From contig NZ_CP120742.1 of NCBI RefSeq assembly GCF_029581275.1, positions 3,394,001-3,458,000 on the forward strand: DNA of 64,000 bases. Direction: 5' to 3'. This document shows, in pieces, positions 1 to 10,886 of this stretch (position 1 is its first letter; each line of letters opens with the position of its first letter). A model generated the notes under the pieces. That model searched no databases and was not told where the DNA came from. It was given only the letters and a program-made list of their open reading frames with translations. The stretch is from Micromonospora sp. WMMD1155. Its GTDB lineage: Bacteria > Actinomycetota > Actinomycetes > Mycobacteriales > Micromonosporaceae. The translations under genes and the position numbers were made by a program.

Positions 1-358
1 TCCCGGCCCAGGCCTGGTCGACCTGCGTCTCCGACGCGCCGAGCTGGCTGACCACCTCCCGCATGCCGGAGTTGAGCCGCCCGGCCTGCACCCACCAGAC
101 CGTCCGGCCGTCGGCCCGTGCCCGGCGGGCGATCTCCAGGGCGACGTGGCTCTTGCCGGAGCCGCCCATGCCGCACAGGATGTGCACCGAAGGCTCCCCG
201 GTGCTTTCCTCCGGCCGCATGATCTCGTCGATCAGGTCGTTTCGACCGTGCAGCGGGCTGTCCAGTCGCCCGAGGGGTGGGTCGACGGAGACGCGACTCG
301 GCCGGTCGTACGCGGGCCGGGGCACGCTGACATCCTCGGGTGGAACGTCCGCAGTCAA
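1..358 (-). CDS. STAND/NB-ARC-type ATPase, N-terminal fragment (runs off window start)
   Basis: The first ~119 residues of a protein continuing beyond the window edge. After a ~35-residue N-terminus comes an 'LHGRNDLIDEIM' segment and a Walker A P-loop GMGGSGKS (residues 63-70), the arrangement seen at the start of NB-ARC/AAA ATPases of actinobacterial STAND proteins ('GR..L..I...L..........GMGGSGKT..A'). 'RTVWWVQAG' then fits the strand after the P-loop. The start is TTG, preceded by an AAGGGGGA Shine-Dalgarno at good spacing. Such proteins usually bind ATP and carry C-terminal TPR or WD repeats, but that part is not visible, so the effector role is unknown. It is divergent from the small membrane-protein gene at 523. 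Confidence 0.7.
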   Translation of the reverse strand, partial: MTADVPPEDVSVPRPAYDRPSRVSVDPPLGRLDSPLHGRNDLIDEIMRPEESTGEPSVHILCGMGGSGKSHVALEIARRARADGRTVWWVQAGRLNSGMREVVSQLGASETQVDQAWAG

Positions 359-405
359 TGCGGTCCCCCTTCGGTGGCGAAATTGCAGTGGGCCGGCGGG
401 AGATC

Positions 406-424
406 CTGTCCATCTGGTGGACAG
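406..424. promoter_or_regulatory. Short inverted repeat in divergent intergenic region
   Basis: CTGTCCA and TGGACAG form a perfect 7-bp inverted repeat with a 5-nt spacer, about 48 bp upstream of the STAND gene start and ~100 bp upstream of the divergent gene. It could be an operator half-site pair. No protein is assigned. Confidence 0.25.
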
Positions 425-522
425 TCGGAGGGATTGTCGCCGGCGCCACGTCAGCCACAAGCGTATCCACCGCTGTGCCGGGTTGCACACTCACCGTTTA
501 GGCCACCCGGACGACCGTAATC

Positions 523-1083
523 GTGGCCCCGATTCCCATTTCGCAGTCGAATCCAGCCGATCCGCCGTACGCGGCACTCGACAGGTGCATCCACGATGGA
601 CTGATGAACTGGTCACCAATCCAGGACGTGGTCGACTGGGGTTCCGTACCGGACTGGTTCGGCGCGGTCGGGTCCATCGCCAGCGTGTTGTTCGTCTACC
701 TCGGACTCCGGCGGGAGATCCGCGCCCGGCGCAGCGACGACCTGCGGATCCGGGCTGCCCAGGCCCGGCTGGTGTCGGCGGTCGTCGAGATCCGGGGCAC
801 TTCGGTGCTGCGGGTCGCCGTGGCCAACGAGAGCGACGCACCGGTGCTGGACGTCGCGGTGCTGGCCCGGCTCGTCGCCCCGGACGGCGCACCCGTCGAG
901 TTGGCCGCGCCGAAACACGTCCGCCGGATACCCGGCCGTGACGTGCAGGACCTCTTCGTCACCGTTACGGCCGAGCACCGGTTACGCCCGGGCGACACCG
1001 TTCTGGTGGATCTCACCTTCACCGACCATGACGGAAATCGCTGGCACCGTATCGGTGCCGGTCAACCCGAACCAGTGGAGTGA
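523..1083 (+). CDS. Hypothetical protein with one N-terminal membrane helix
   Basis: 186 residues from a GTG at 523; a shorter 159-residue form from ATG 604 ('MNWSPIQDVV') is equally plausible. One hydrophobic stretch, 'WFGAVGSIASVLFVYLGL' (about residues 46-63), is followed by a basic 'RREIRARR' stop-transfer and a ~115-residue C-terminal domain of beta-strand-like sequence ('VLRVAVANESDAPVLDVAV', 'GDTVLVDLTFTDHDGNRWHR') resembling a small Ig-like fold. By the positive-inside pattern the C-terminal domain is probably cytosolic. Similar short membrane proteins are common hypotheticals in actinobacteria. No function can be assigned. It ends in a strong bidirectional terminator shared with the M28 peptidase gene. 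Confidence 0.6.
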   Translation: MAPIPISQSNPADPPYAALDRCIHDGLMNWSPIQDVVDWGSVPDWFGAVGSIASVLFVYLGLRREIRARRSDDLRIRAAQARLVSAVVEIRGTSVLRVAVANESDAPVLDVAVLARLVAPDGAPVELAAPKHVRRIPGRDVQDLFVTVTAEHRLRPGDTVLVDLTFTDHDGNRWHRIGAGQPEPVE

Positions 1084-1141
1084 CCACATTCCGACTCAAC
1101 GGATCCGAAAGGGCGGTCGGCATTCCGGTGGCCACGAATAG

Positions 1142-1178
1142 CTGTGGTCCGGCGGGCGAATCTCCCGCCGGACCACAG
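1142..1178. terminator. Bidirectional terminator hairpin
   Basis: A perfect 15-bp inverted repeat beginning CTGTGGTCC with a 7-nt loop lies between two convergent genes. There is no long T-tract, as usual for high-GC actinobacterial terminators. Confidence 0.8.
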
Positions 1179-1187
1179 TCGTGTCCG

Positions 1188-3650
1188 TCAGATGGGATAG
1201 GTGCGGGCGACGGCCAGCATCTCCGAGCTGTGCGACCCGACGACGCCGACGGCCGGCGGCCGGGGCCGGAAGCCGGGTAGTGCCTCCAACCCGTCACTGG
1301 CGTCCATCACCCGCAGCGACACCTGCCCGGCCCTGGGCCGCACGGTCAGCGTGACCTCGACGCCCTCCGTGGGCGGGGCGTGGAAGACCAACCCGAATCC
1401 CCACTTCCCCTCGCGGGGTTCCACCGGCACCGACCGTCCGGCCACCTCGGCCCGCAGCACGGTGGCGGTCGACGTGTCGACGTGCAGGGTGGCGAGCCGG
1501 GCCACCCGCTGCGGGATGAGCCGCAGCCGCAGTGTGCGTTCGCCGCCGGCGGTGGCGTCGCCCAGCACGTCGAGCTTCGGCGCGGGCAGGTTCGCCGCCT
1601 GCGCCGGCCCGACCCGCAGCTCACCGTCGCCGAGCCCGGGGAAGTCGTCGCCGACGTCGGCCGTCCCGTCCACGTAGCCGTCCGTCCACGGCTGCGGGTC
1701 GCCCTCGTGGCTGAGCCAACGGGCCTGACCGGTGCCGGCGTCCATCGCGTACATCAGGTGGGTGGGCGCGGGGTGCGCGGCGTCGAAGCGGTCGACGGCC
1801 AGCCCGACCCCGGCGAGCACCACCGCCGCCACGGCGGCGGCCCCGGCCGGCAGCGCCCCGAGCCGTCGGGCCCGCAGCGCCGGCCGGCCGCGCCGGCCCC
1901 CGGCCTGCGGGTGCAGGAGGTCGACGACCGGCAGGGCGGCCAGGCCGAGCAGCACCGCGACCAGCGCGGCCACCCCGCCCATCGCCATCCCCAGCGCCGG
2001 GAAGAGCAGCACCACGGTGGGCAGCAGGATGACCACAGCCACGGCCGCGGCGGCCGTCACGGCCACCACCGGCCACGGCCCGGTCTGCCGGGTACGCAAC
2101 GCGACCAGCCCGCCGAGGGCACCGGCCAACGCCGGGACCGTGGTGAGGTACGCCCCACCGGGCACCGCCACGGCGAGCAGCACTCCGAGCAGCGCCAGCC
2201 AGGCCAGCCCACCGACGGCGAGGGCGGCCGGGCCGATCCGACGGCGGGTCAGCGCGTACCAGGTGAACAGGATGGCGGCGGCGAGCCCCAGGACGGCCAA
2301 CCGGTACCAGATCGGTCGGTACGGGTCGAGCAGTTCGGCGTACCCCGGTCGGATCGTGGTGATCGCGAGCCAGAGCAGTTGGGCGGCGACCGGCGCGACC
2401 ACGATGGGCGCCAGGGCCAGCCCGAAGCCGGCGGCCAGCCGGCCGGTGGAGGCCCGGCCCTGCCGACGGGTCAGCCAGCCCAGCGCGGCCACCGCGGCCA
2501 CCGCGAGCAGGGCCAGCGGCAGCGTGAGCCAGCCCGGGTAGCGGACCAGGCCACCGGGGACCGGAAAGTAGGTGGCGTCGTGCCCCGAGCGCAGGTCGGT
2601 CAGGTCCACGGCGCCGAACTCCCGGGCCAGACCCAGCGCGTTGTCGCCGTGCTGCTGGAGGCTGCCCCGGTCCATCGCCGCCGGGGTGTCCAGCGGGGTG
2701 TGGTAGATCGCGCCGCCGTCGATGTACGCCGAGTTCAGCCCGACGAACTTCTGGTCGAGGAACGCGGTGAAGTCGGTGTCGTTGGGCAGTGCGCGGTAGA
2801 TCTCCACGGCGAACGAGGTGCCGACCGGGTGCGGGGCGGCCCGGCCGAAGACGTCCACCAGCTTCGCGTTGTCAGTCGACGTCTCGAACATGATCACCGG
2901 CCCGGTGGAGCCCCGGGCCTCCAGGTTCAGCACCACCCCGCCGTCGGCGGCCAGCGGATGACCGGCGGCGAACGCCGACGCGCCGCAGAGGCACGCCTCC
3001 TCGGCGTCGGTCAGCACGAAGACGATGTCGTTGCGCGGCCGGGGGCCGGTGGTGAGCGCGCGGGCCACCTCCAGGATGGCCGAGGTGCCGGCGGCGTCGT
3101 CGTTGCCGCCCGGCCCGGTCTGCACCGAGTCGTAGTGGGCGACCAGGAAGATCCGGCCCGTCGACGCGGTGCCGGGCAGCCGGGCCACCACGTTGCGGAC
3201 CCGGGCCATCGTCGCCCCGCCCGCCGCCCCGCTGAGCTGGCCGGCCTCCGGTGCCACCGTGTCCTGCACCTCGGTCTCCAGGCCCAGGCCGCGCAACGTC
3301 TGCTCGATGTGCGCGCGTACCTGGTCGTTGGCCGGGCTGCCGGCGGGGTGCGTCCGGGCCGCGATCACCTGGACGTCCTCGTACGCCCGCCCGGCGCTGA
3401 ACTCACCGGCCGGCGCGTCCGCCGGCTTCGGCGTCGGGGTGCGCAGGTCGAGCAGGCTGCCGGCGCCGACGGCGACCAGCGCGGCCACTGCCGCCACGGC
3501 CGCCAGGAGCCGCCGTCGAGGTCGCGTCAGCGCCCGGTCGGCCGGGGGTACGCCCCGAATCGGGCGGGGCGGCGTGCCCGTCGTGGCCGGGGTGGTGGGT
3601 GCGCCCACGGGAACTCCTCGGGGGGTGGTGGGGCCTGGGGGTGGCACCAT
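1188..3650 (-). CDS. M28-family zinc aminopeptidase, multi-pass membrane protein
   Basis: 820 residues. After a Pro-rich N-terminus and one membrane helix (about residues 47-68) comes an M28 peptidase domain: 'HYDSVQTGPGGNDDAAG' (metal-binding His and bridging Asp, ~170), 'DAEEACLCGASAF' (catalytic and metal Glu, ~214), 'NLEARGS' and 'GGAIYHTPLDTP' (distal His). The second half has about eight hydrophobic helices (residues ~375-640) and then a C-terminal ~190-residue extracytoplasmic domain. The layout recalls ER metallopeptidase 1/Fxna-type M28 proteins, with an external peptidase anchored by a polytopic segment. It probably trims peptides at the cell surface; the substrate is unknown. GAGGGG precedes the ATG. 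It is monocistronic and convergent with the gene ending at 1083. Confidence 0.85.
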   Translation of the reverse strand: MVPPPGPTTPRGVPVGAPTTPATTGTPPRPIRGVPPADRALTRPRRRLLAAVAAVAALVAVGAGSLLDLRTPTPKPADAPAGEFSAGRAYEDVQVIAARTHPAGSPANDQVRAHIEQTLRGLGLETEVQDTVAPEAGQLSGAAGGATMARVRNVVARLPGTASTGRIFLVAHYDSVQTGPGGNDDAAGTSAILEVARALTTGPRPRNDIVFVLTDAEEACLCGASAFAAGHPLAADGGVVLNLEARGSTGPVIMFETSTDNAKLVDVFGRAAPHPVGTSFAVEIYRALPNDTDFTAFLDQKFVGLNSAYIDGGAIYHTPLDTPAAMDRGSLQQHGDNALGLAREFGAVDLTDLRSGHDATYFPVPGGLVRYPGWLTLPLALLAVAAVAALGWLTRRQGRASTGRLAAGFGLALAPIVVAPVAAQLLWLAITTIRPGYAELLDPYRPIWYRLAVLGLAAAILFTWYALTRRRIGPAALAVGGLAWLALLGVLLAVAVPGGAYLTTVPALAGALGGLVALRTRQTGPWPVVAVTAAAAVAVVILLPTVVLLFPALGMAMGGVAALVAVLLGLAALPVVDLLHPQAGGRRGRPALRARRLGALPAGAAAVAAVVLAGVGLAVDRFDAAHPAPTHLMYAMDAGTGQARWLSHEGDPQPWTDGYVDGTADVGDDFPGLGDGELRVGPAQAANLPAPKLDVLGDATAGGERTLRLRLIPQRVARLATLHVDTSTATVLRAEVAGRSVPVEPREGKWGFGLVFHAPPTEGVEVTLTVRPRAGQVSLRVMDASDGLEALPGFRPRPPAVGVVGSHSSEMLAVARTYPI

Positions 3651-3791
3651 CCTGCCCCTCGGTGCCCCCGGATGGGATGGCCGGTACGCCGTACCTCGCC
3701 CGCCGCCCGGTTTGTCGCTCGGTGGGCAGTGACGCGGTCCATCCCCCTGCCCGCCCGCGCCGGAGGCGTCGTGTTGTGTGCGACCGTTGTC

Positions 3792-3823
3792 TAATACAGG
3801 ATCAGCAGGGCACTCGGAAGGAG
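3792..3823 (+). promoter_or_regulatory. Promoter -10 and Shine-Dalgarno of the signalling operon
   Basis: A TAATAC -10-like box (3792-3797) is followed ~20 nt later by a strong AAGGAG Shine-Dalgarno (3818-3823). Together they place transcription start near 3804 and translation start near 3830, ruling out the longer in-frame ATG at 3599 that overlaps the divergent peptidase gene. Confidence 0.5.
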
Positions 3824-3829
3824 CCCGAC

Positions 3830-5100
3830 ATCACCAGCGAACTCCCGCGCCTCGCGGCGGTGACCCGGCCGACCCGGGGACCCGGTCTGACCGGTTCCCC
3901 CGTCGTGCCGTACCCGCACGGCGGTCTGGCGCGGCACGCCAACCTGCCACCCGGTGAGCGGTTGCGGGTGCTGCTGGTGGAGGACGACGAGGGCGACGCC
4001 TTCCTGGTCGGTGAGCTGCTCGCCGAGACCAACTCGATGATCGACCTGCTGGTCGCCACCAGTCTGAGCGAGGCGCGGCAGCGGATCACCGACGTCGACT
4101 GTGTCCTGCTCGACCTGGGCCTGCCCGACGCGCAGGGGCTGGACGGGCTGCGTCAGGTGCTGGAGATGTCCAGCGGGGCCGCGGTGTGCGTGCTGACCGG
4201 TCGCTCGGACGAGCACCTCGGCGTCGTGGCGGTCGCCGAGGGCGCACAGGACTACCTGGTCAAGGGTCAGGTCGACGGGGTGTTGCTGACCCGGGCACTG
4301 CGCTACGCCGTGGAGCGTAAGCGCGCCGACGTGAACGCCCGCCGGCTGCGCGAGGTCGAGTTGCGCCAGGCCGAGTCGGCCCGCCTCGAACGCGGCCTGC
4401 TGCCGCAGCCGCTGATGACGACCGACCAGGTGGCGGTGCACACCTTCTACCGGCCCGGCCGGCACGCCGCGCTGATCGGCGGGGACTTCTTCGACGTGGT
4501 GCAGACCCGCCCGGACCGCCTCGACCTGATCGTCGGCGACGTCTGCGGGCACGGGGTCGACGAGGCCGCGCTCGGCGTCGAGCTTCGGGTGGCCTGGCGG
4601 GCGCTGGTGCTCGCCGGGGTGCCGGACGACGAGGTGCTGCCCGCGCTGGAGCAGGTGCTGATGAGCGAGCGCCGGCTACAGGAGATCTTCGCGACGGTGG
4701 CCACCACCCGACTGGACCTGGACGCCAACCGCGCCACCGTCCGGCTCGCCGGGCACCCGCCGCCGCTGCTGCTGTCGGGCGGTCGGGTCGCTCCGGTGCC
4801 CGCGCCCGGTGGCCTGCTGCTGGGCGTACGACCCCGCCGGCCGATCGCCTACGACCTGGAGTTCGACACCGATGACTGGTCCCTGCTGATGTACACCGAC
4901 GGCCTCATCGAGGGGCGGGTGGGCGAGGGCAACGAACGCCTCGACGTGCCGGGTCTGAGCGGGTTGCTCGACGAGCCGGCCAACCGCGAGGTGTCGCTGA
5001 CCGAGCTGCCGGCCTGGCTGGTCGGTCGAGCCGAGCGGCTCAACGGTGGCCCGCTCGCCGACGACGTGGCGATGCTGCTGGTCAGCCGGGGCGGTGGCCG

Positions 5101-5104
<4 letters not shown>
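3830..5104 (+). CDS. Response-regulator receiver fused to PP2C/SpoIIE (RsbU-type) phosphatase
   Basis: About 424 residues. A receiver domain begins at 'LRVLLVEDDEGDAF' (~residue 45), with phospho-acceptor Asp in 'VLLDLGLPD' (~92) and the switch Thr/Lys in 'VLTGRSDE' and 'YLVKGQ'. A linker helix follows, then a PP2C/SpoIIE phosphatase from ~200 with metal-binding motifs 'IGGDFFDVV', 'GDVCGHGVDEAA' and 'LLMYTDGLIEGR'. Such proteins dephosphorylate anti-sigma-factor antagonists in partner-switching pathways. The start is odd: the promoter and AAGGAG point to an ATC codon at 3830 ('ITSELPRLAAV'); the first canonical in-frame start is GTG 3860, which lacks a Shine-Dalgarno. It is the first gene of a four-gene overlapping operon with the kinase and receiver downstream. 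Confidence 0.88.
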
Positions 5105-6830
<1,726 letters not shown>

Positions 6831-6834
<4 letters not shown>

Positions 6835-7283
6835 CCGCGCCGGCGGATGGCAAGAGCCCGATCGAGGTCCTGCTCGTCGAGGACGACCCGGGTGACGTGT
6901 TGATGACCCAGGAGGCGTTCGAGGAGCACAAGCTGCGCAACCGCCTGACCGTCGTCTCCGACGGCGCCGAGGCGCTCGCCTACCTGCGCCGGGAGGGCCA
7001 GTACGCGGACGCGGTCGCGCCCGACCTGATCCTGCTCGACCTCAACCTGCCCCGCCGCGACGGCCGGGAGGTGCTGGAAGAGATCAAGAAGGACGAGCAG
7101 CTGCGTCGGATCCCGGTGGTGGTGCTCACCACCTCGCAGGCCGACGAGGACATCCTGCGCAGCTACCAACTGCACGCCAACGCCTACGTGACCAAGCCGG
7201 TGGACTTCGAGCGATTCATCTCGGTGGTCCGTCAGATCGACGAGTTCTTCGTCAGCGTGGTCAAGCTGCCGCCGCGTGGCTGA
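6831..7283 (+). CDS. Single-domain response regulator (Rcp1/CheY-like)
   Basis: 150 residues consisting only of a receiver domain: acidic pocket '[12 protein letters not shown]', phospho-acceptor Asp in '[13 protein letters not shown]' (~67), switch Thr in '[13 protein letters not shown]' and Lys in '[11 protein letters not shown]' (~125). The '[14 protein letters not shown]' start and the 'KPVDFERFI' end are characteristic of Rcp1-type regulators paired with phytochrome-like kinases. There is no output domain, so it should work by protein contact or phosphotransfer, plausibly to the receiver-PP2C protein two genes upstream. ATG overlaps the kinase stop by 4 nt. Confidence 0.92.
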
Positions 7284-8085
7284 CACCCTGCTCGACGACG
7301 TCGGCGACCTCCTCCGGGAGGCCGCCGACCAGGTCGTGCTGCCCCTGTTCCGCAAGCTCGACGACGAGGACGTGTCGGAGAAGGCGCCCGGTGAGGTGGT
7401 GACCGTCGCCGACCGCCGGGCCGAGGAGTTGCTCTCGGCCGGTCTGCGTCGGCTGCGGCCGGGCTCGCTGGTGGTCGGCGAGGAGGGCGTCGCCGACGAC
7501 CCGGGGCTGCTGCGGCACCTGCGCGACGGCGGGGACGTCTGGTTGGTCGACCCCGTCGACGGCACCGCCAACTTCGCCGCGGGCCGTCGGCCGTTCGCCC
7601 TGATGGTGTCGCTGCTGACCGACGGGCGACCGGCCGCCGGCTGGATCCTCGACCCGCTCGCCGACACCCTCGCCGTCGGCACGGCCGACGACGGCACCCT
7701 GCTCAACGGCCGACCGGTCGACGGCAGCGCCTCGACCCCGCCGCTCGGCGAGCTGCGCGGGGCGGCGATGACCCGGTTCCTGCCCCTGGAGACCCGGGAC
7801 CGGGTGCGCGCCGGCGGCCGGCGCCTCGGCGAGCTGCTGCCCGGCCAACACTGCGCCGGCCGGGAGTACCTGGACATCCTCACCGGAGAGCAGCAGTTCG
7901 TCCTCTTCTGGCGGACCCTGCCATGGGATCATGCGCCGGGCACCCTGCTGGTCCGCGCGGCCGGTGGCGTCGCCCGCCGGTTCGACGGTGTCGACTACCA
8001 CCCGGCCGACGACGGCCGCGGTCTCCTCGTCGCCGCCAACGAGCAGGTCTGGGCCGAGGTCCGCGAAGCCCTGCTCGACAGCTGA
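7276..8085 (+). CDS. Inositol monophosphatase-family phosphatase
   Basis: 269 residues. Motif A is '[15 protein letters not shown]' (metal ligands Asp, Asp), preceded by Glu in 'VVGEEGV'; motif B is '[16 protein letters not shown]'. This is the Mg2+-dependent, Li+-sensitive sugar/inositol phosphatase fold. In actinobacteria such enzymes act on inositol-1-phosphate, histidinol phosphate or fructose bisphosphate; the substrate is not determinable here. The GTG start lies inside the last codons of the upstream receiver gene (8-nt overlap), so it is translated with the signalling operon although its role there is unclear. Confidence 0.9.
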   Translation: MADTLLDDVGDLLREAADQVVLPLFRKLDDEDVSEKAPGEVVTVADRRAEELLSAGLRRLRPGSLVVGEEGVADDPGLLRHLRDGGDVWLVDPVDGTANFAAGRRPFALMVSLLTDGRPAAGWILDPLADTLAVGTADDGTLLNGRPVDGSASTPPLGELRGAAMTRFLPLETRDRVRAGGRRLGELLPGQHCAGREYLDILTGEQQFVLFWRTLPWDHAPGTLLVRAAGGVARRFDGVDYHPADDGRGLLVAANEQVWAEVREALLDS

Positions 8086-8270
8086 TCCGCGCCCTGCGCG
8101 ACGGTGCCGAGACGCTCTGTCGACATCTGGGCGGCCCGGAGGTCGGGGGGCTGGTCAGCAGGTCATCGTCCGGTATCGTGACCGGCGGTCTCCGCCAGCA
8201 GGCCGCCGACCGGGGCCGGCGGGGACGCCGCCGCAGTTGGTTCACCGGCGGTCGACGGAAGGACGCTTTC

Positions 8271-9287
8271 GTGCCCAGGACCAGGCTTCGCCCGCGGCTC
8301 GGTCGCCGCACCCTGTTCGCTCTGCTCGCCACCGTCGCGCTGGTGCTCGGCGGTTCCGCCGTGCCCGCGTACGCGGAGCCCGGCGAGGGTGGCAGCAAGA
8401 AGCTCCAGGACGCGTTGGAGCTGACCGCCAAGGGGCACATCGAGGCGAAGGCCAAACTGGACAACTCCAAGCGTCGCCAGACGGCGCTGGCCGGGGAGCT
8501 GACCGCGGTCGAGGGTCGGCTGGTCGGGCTGACCGCCCAGGTGGGCGAGGTGGCCGCGCAGTCGTACCGGCTCGGTCGGCTCACCCCGGCGACGATGTTG
8601 CTCAACACCACCACGCCGCAGGCGTTCCTGGAACGCGTGAGCGACCTCGACCTGATGGCCCAGCGCGACAGCAAGCGGCTGCGTGACCTCGTCGAGGCCA
8701 AGGAGCAGGCGCAGCAGGCCAAGCTCGCCATCGACGCCGAGGTCCGCGAGCAGCAGAAGCAGCTCGCCGTGATGGCGAAGAAGAAGAAGGAGGCCGAGGC
8801 GGCCCTCGCCGAGGTCAGCTCGGGTGGCAGCAACGGCTTCAGCGGCGGCAGCTCCACCTCGGCGAAACCGGCGCCGCGCAACTCCGACGGGTCCTGGCCG
8901 TCGGAGTCGTGCTCGGTGAAGGACCCGACCACCTCCGGATGCATCACCCCGCGCACGCTGCACGCGCTGAAGGAGACCCAGGCCGCCGGCTACAAGCGGC
9001 ACGTCTCCTGCAAGCGCAGCGGTGGCGGCGGCGAGCACCCCAAGGGTCGGGCCTGCGACTTCTCGGCCGCCACCAACGGTTTCGAGGACAAGAACGCGAC
9101 CGGCGGCGACAAGGCGTACGGGGACAGCCTGGCCGCCTGGCACGTGCGCAACGCCGAACGACTCGGGGTGCTCTACGTGATCTGGTACCGGCAGATCTGG
9201 CATCCCGGCACCGGTTGGCGCGCCTACAGCGGCAGCGGCAGTCCCGCCGCATCCCACACGAACCATGTTCATCTCTCGATGTACTGA
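8271..9287 (+). CDS. Secreted coiled-coil protein with LAS-type peptidase-like C-terminal domain
   Basis: 338 residues from a GTG with GGAAGGA 7 nt upstream. Signal peptide (hydrophobic 'TLFALLATVALVLGG', cleavage near 'AYA-EP'), then a ~130-residue charged coiled coil like the N-terminal half of CwlO/RipC-type cell-wall hydrolases. After a Ser/Gly linker the C-terminal domain (~205-338) has 'GEHPKGRACDF' (HxxGxAxD) and 'HTNHVHLS' (HxH), the zinc-ligand pattern of LAS/M15 peptidases and of the actinobacterial ARB_07466-like C-terminal domain. It is probably a cell-wall protein, possibly a peptidoglycan hydrolase under coiled-coil control as in FtsX/RipC systems. Catalysis is not proven. A longer in-frame ORF upstream lacks a signal peptide and overlaps the phosphatase gene. 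Confidence 0.82.
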   Translation: MPRTRLRPRLGRRTLFALLATVALVLGGSAVPAYAEPGEGGSKKLQDALELTAKGHIEAKAKLDNSKRRQTALAGELTAVEGRLVGLTAQVGEVAAQSYRLGRLTPATMLLNTTTPQAFLERVSDLDLMAQRDSKRLRDLVEAKEQAQQAKLAIDAEVREQQKQLAVMAKKKKEAEAALAEVSSGGSNGFSGGSSTSAKPAPRNSDGSWPSESCSVKDPTTSGCITPRTLHALKETQAAGYKRHVSCKRSGGGGEHPKGRACDFSAATNGFEDKNATGGDKAYGDSLAAWHVRNAERLGVLYVIWYRQIWHPGTGWRAYSGSGSPAASHTNHVHLSMY

Positions 9288-9323
9288 CCCGAAGCGCCAG
9301 CTTCGCTGCGTACCATCGCGACG

Positions 9324-10886
9324 ATGAGCTCCCCACCGTCCGACGTAACGGCCCCGCCGGCGTCCCCGACCTCGCCCGTTGCGGTCACCGGCCGGGCGTT
9401 GCCCAACGGCCTGGCCGCCTTCCTGGTCTTCTTCTCCAGCGGTGCCGTGCTGGTGCTGGAGACCGTCGCGCTGCGCCTGGTCGGCCCGTACGTCGGGGTG
9501 ACCCTCCAGGTGACCAGCTCGGTGATCGGCATCGCGCTGGCCGCCATCGCGTACGGGGCGTGGTCCGGCGGTTGGCTCGCCGACCGACGTAACCCGCGTG
9601 GCCTGCTGGCACCGGCGCTGGTGCTGGCCGGCATCGCCACCGCGATCACCCTGCCGGTGGTCCGTTACGCCGGTGAGGTGCTGCGCGGCGGCGCGGCCAG
9701 CGGCATCCTGCTGTTGGTGGCGTTGGCGGTGTTCGTCCCGGCCGCGCTGCTGGCCGCCGTCACCCCGCTGGTCGTGAAGCTCCAACTCGCCGACCTGCGT
9801 CGTACCGGCCAGGTGGTCGGTCGACTCTCCGGGATCGGCACCCTGGGCGGCATCACCGCCACCCTGCTCACCGGCTTCGTGCTGGTCGCCGCGCTGCGCA
9901 GCACCGTCATCCTGCTGACCCTCGCCCTCGCGCTCGGGCTGGTCGGTATCGGTCTCGGCTGGTACCTGCGCCGGCAGGAGCCCACCGAACTGCCCGGCCC
10001 GGCCCGGACCCGGGCCGCGTTGGCGGTTCTCGGCCTGGTCGGGGCGGGGCTGACCACCGTGGCACCGAACCCGTGCGACATCGAGACCGCGTACCACTGC
10101 GCCCGCGTCGTGTCCGACCCGGACCGGCCCACCGGGCGGACGCTGCTGCTCAACTCGGCCCAGCACTCGTACGTGGACCTCGCCGACCCGAAGCACCTGG
10201 AGTACGCGTACACGAAGTGGATCGGCGCGGTCGCCGACGTCGCCGCACCGGCCGGGAAGCGCCTGGACGCGCTGCACCTGGGCGGCGGCGGGTTCACCGT
10301 CCCGGGCTACCTGACCGCCACCCGGCCGGGCACCGACAACCTGGTGTTCGAGATCGACGGCGGCCTGGTCGAGTTGGGTGAGCAGGAGTTGGGCGTACGC
10401 ACGGGGCCGGAGCTGCGGGCGGTCGTCGGTGACGCCCGGATGCTCGTCGCCGGCGAGCCGACGGACAGCCGTGACCTGGTCGTCGGGGACGCGTTCGGTC
10501 ACCTGGTGGTGCCCTGGCACCTGGCCACCCGGGAGATGGCGGCCGAGGTCCGGCGGGTGACCCGCCCCGGCGGCGTGTACGTGCAGAACGTCATCGACTA
10601 CCCGCCGCTGCGGTTCATCCGTGCCGAGTTGGCCACGGTGGCCGCCGAGTTCCGGCACGTCGCGTTGATCGCGCCGCCGGAGGCGCTCGCGGAGCAGCGG
10701 GGTTCCAACTTCCTCATCGTCGGCTCGGACGTGCCGCTGCCGCTGGACGCCGTCCGCGCCCGGCTGAACGAGGTGGACCCCAAGGTCAGCCTGCTCTCCG
10801 GTGCGGAGCTGACGGAGTTCGTCGGCTCGGCGCTGGTGTTGACCGACGACTACGCCCCGGTGGACCAACTGCTGGCGACCGCCTGA
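9324..10886 (+). CDS. Membrane spermidine-synthase-like protein
   Basis: 520 residues. The first ~220 residues form about six to seven hydrophobic helices ('NGLAAFLVFFSSGAVLVLETVALRLVGPYVG'), as in bacterial 'fused MFS/spermidine synthase' proteins. The rest (~245-520) is a methyltransferase-fold aminopropyltransferase-like domain: 'LHLGGGGFTVPGYL' (nucleotide-binding loop), 'VFEIDGG', 'VVGDARM' and 'DLVVGDAFGHLVVPWHL'. The canonical catalytic D..D arrangement of spermidine synthase is not obvious, so true polyamine synthesis is uncertain. Membrane-anchored homologues are widespread in actinobacteria with undefined substrates. ATG at 9324 follows a short 36-nt gap. Confidence 0.85.
   Translation: MSSPPSDVTAPPASPTSPVAVTGRALPNGLAAFLVFFSSGAVLVLETVALRLVGPYVGVTLQVTSSVIGIALAAIAYGAWSGGWLADRRNPRGLLAPALVLAGIATAITLPVVRYAGEVLRGGAASGILLLVALAVFVPAALLAAVTPLVVKLQLADLRRTGQVVGRLSGIGTLGGITATLLTGFVLVAALRSTVILLTLALALGLVGIGLGWYLRRQEPTELPGPARTRAALAVLGLVGAGLTTVAPNPCDIETAYHCARVVSDPDRPTGRTLLLNSAQHSYVDLADPKHLEYAYTKWIGAVADVAAPAGKRLDALHLGGGGFTVPGYLTATRPGTDNLVFEIDGGLVELGEQELGVRTGPELRAVVGDARMLVAGEPTDSRDLVVGDAFGHLVVPWHLATREMAAEVRRVTRPGGVYVQNVIDYPPLRFIRAELATVAAEFRHVALIAPPEALAEQRGSNFLIVGSDVPLPLDAVRARLNEVDPKVSLLSGAELTEFVGSALVLTDDYAPVDQLLATA

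Noticed and set aside
1380..3794. 804-codon plus-strand open frame opposite the M28 peptidase
   Set aside because: Gly/Arg/Gln-rich nonsense with no motifs; the minus-strand gene shows a complete metallopeptidase.
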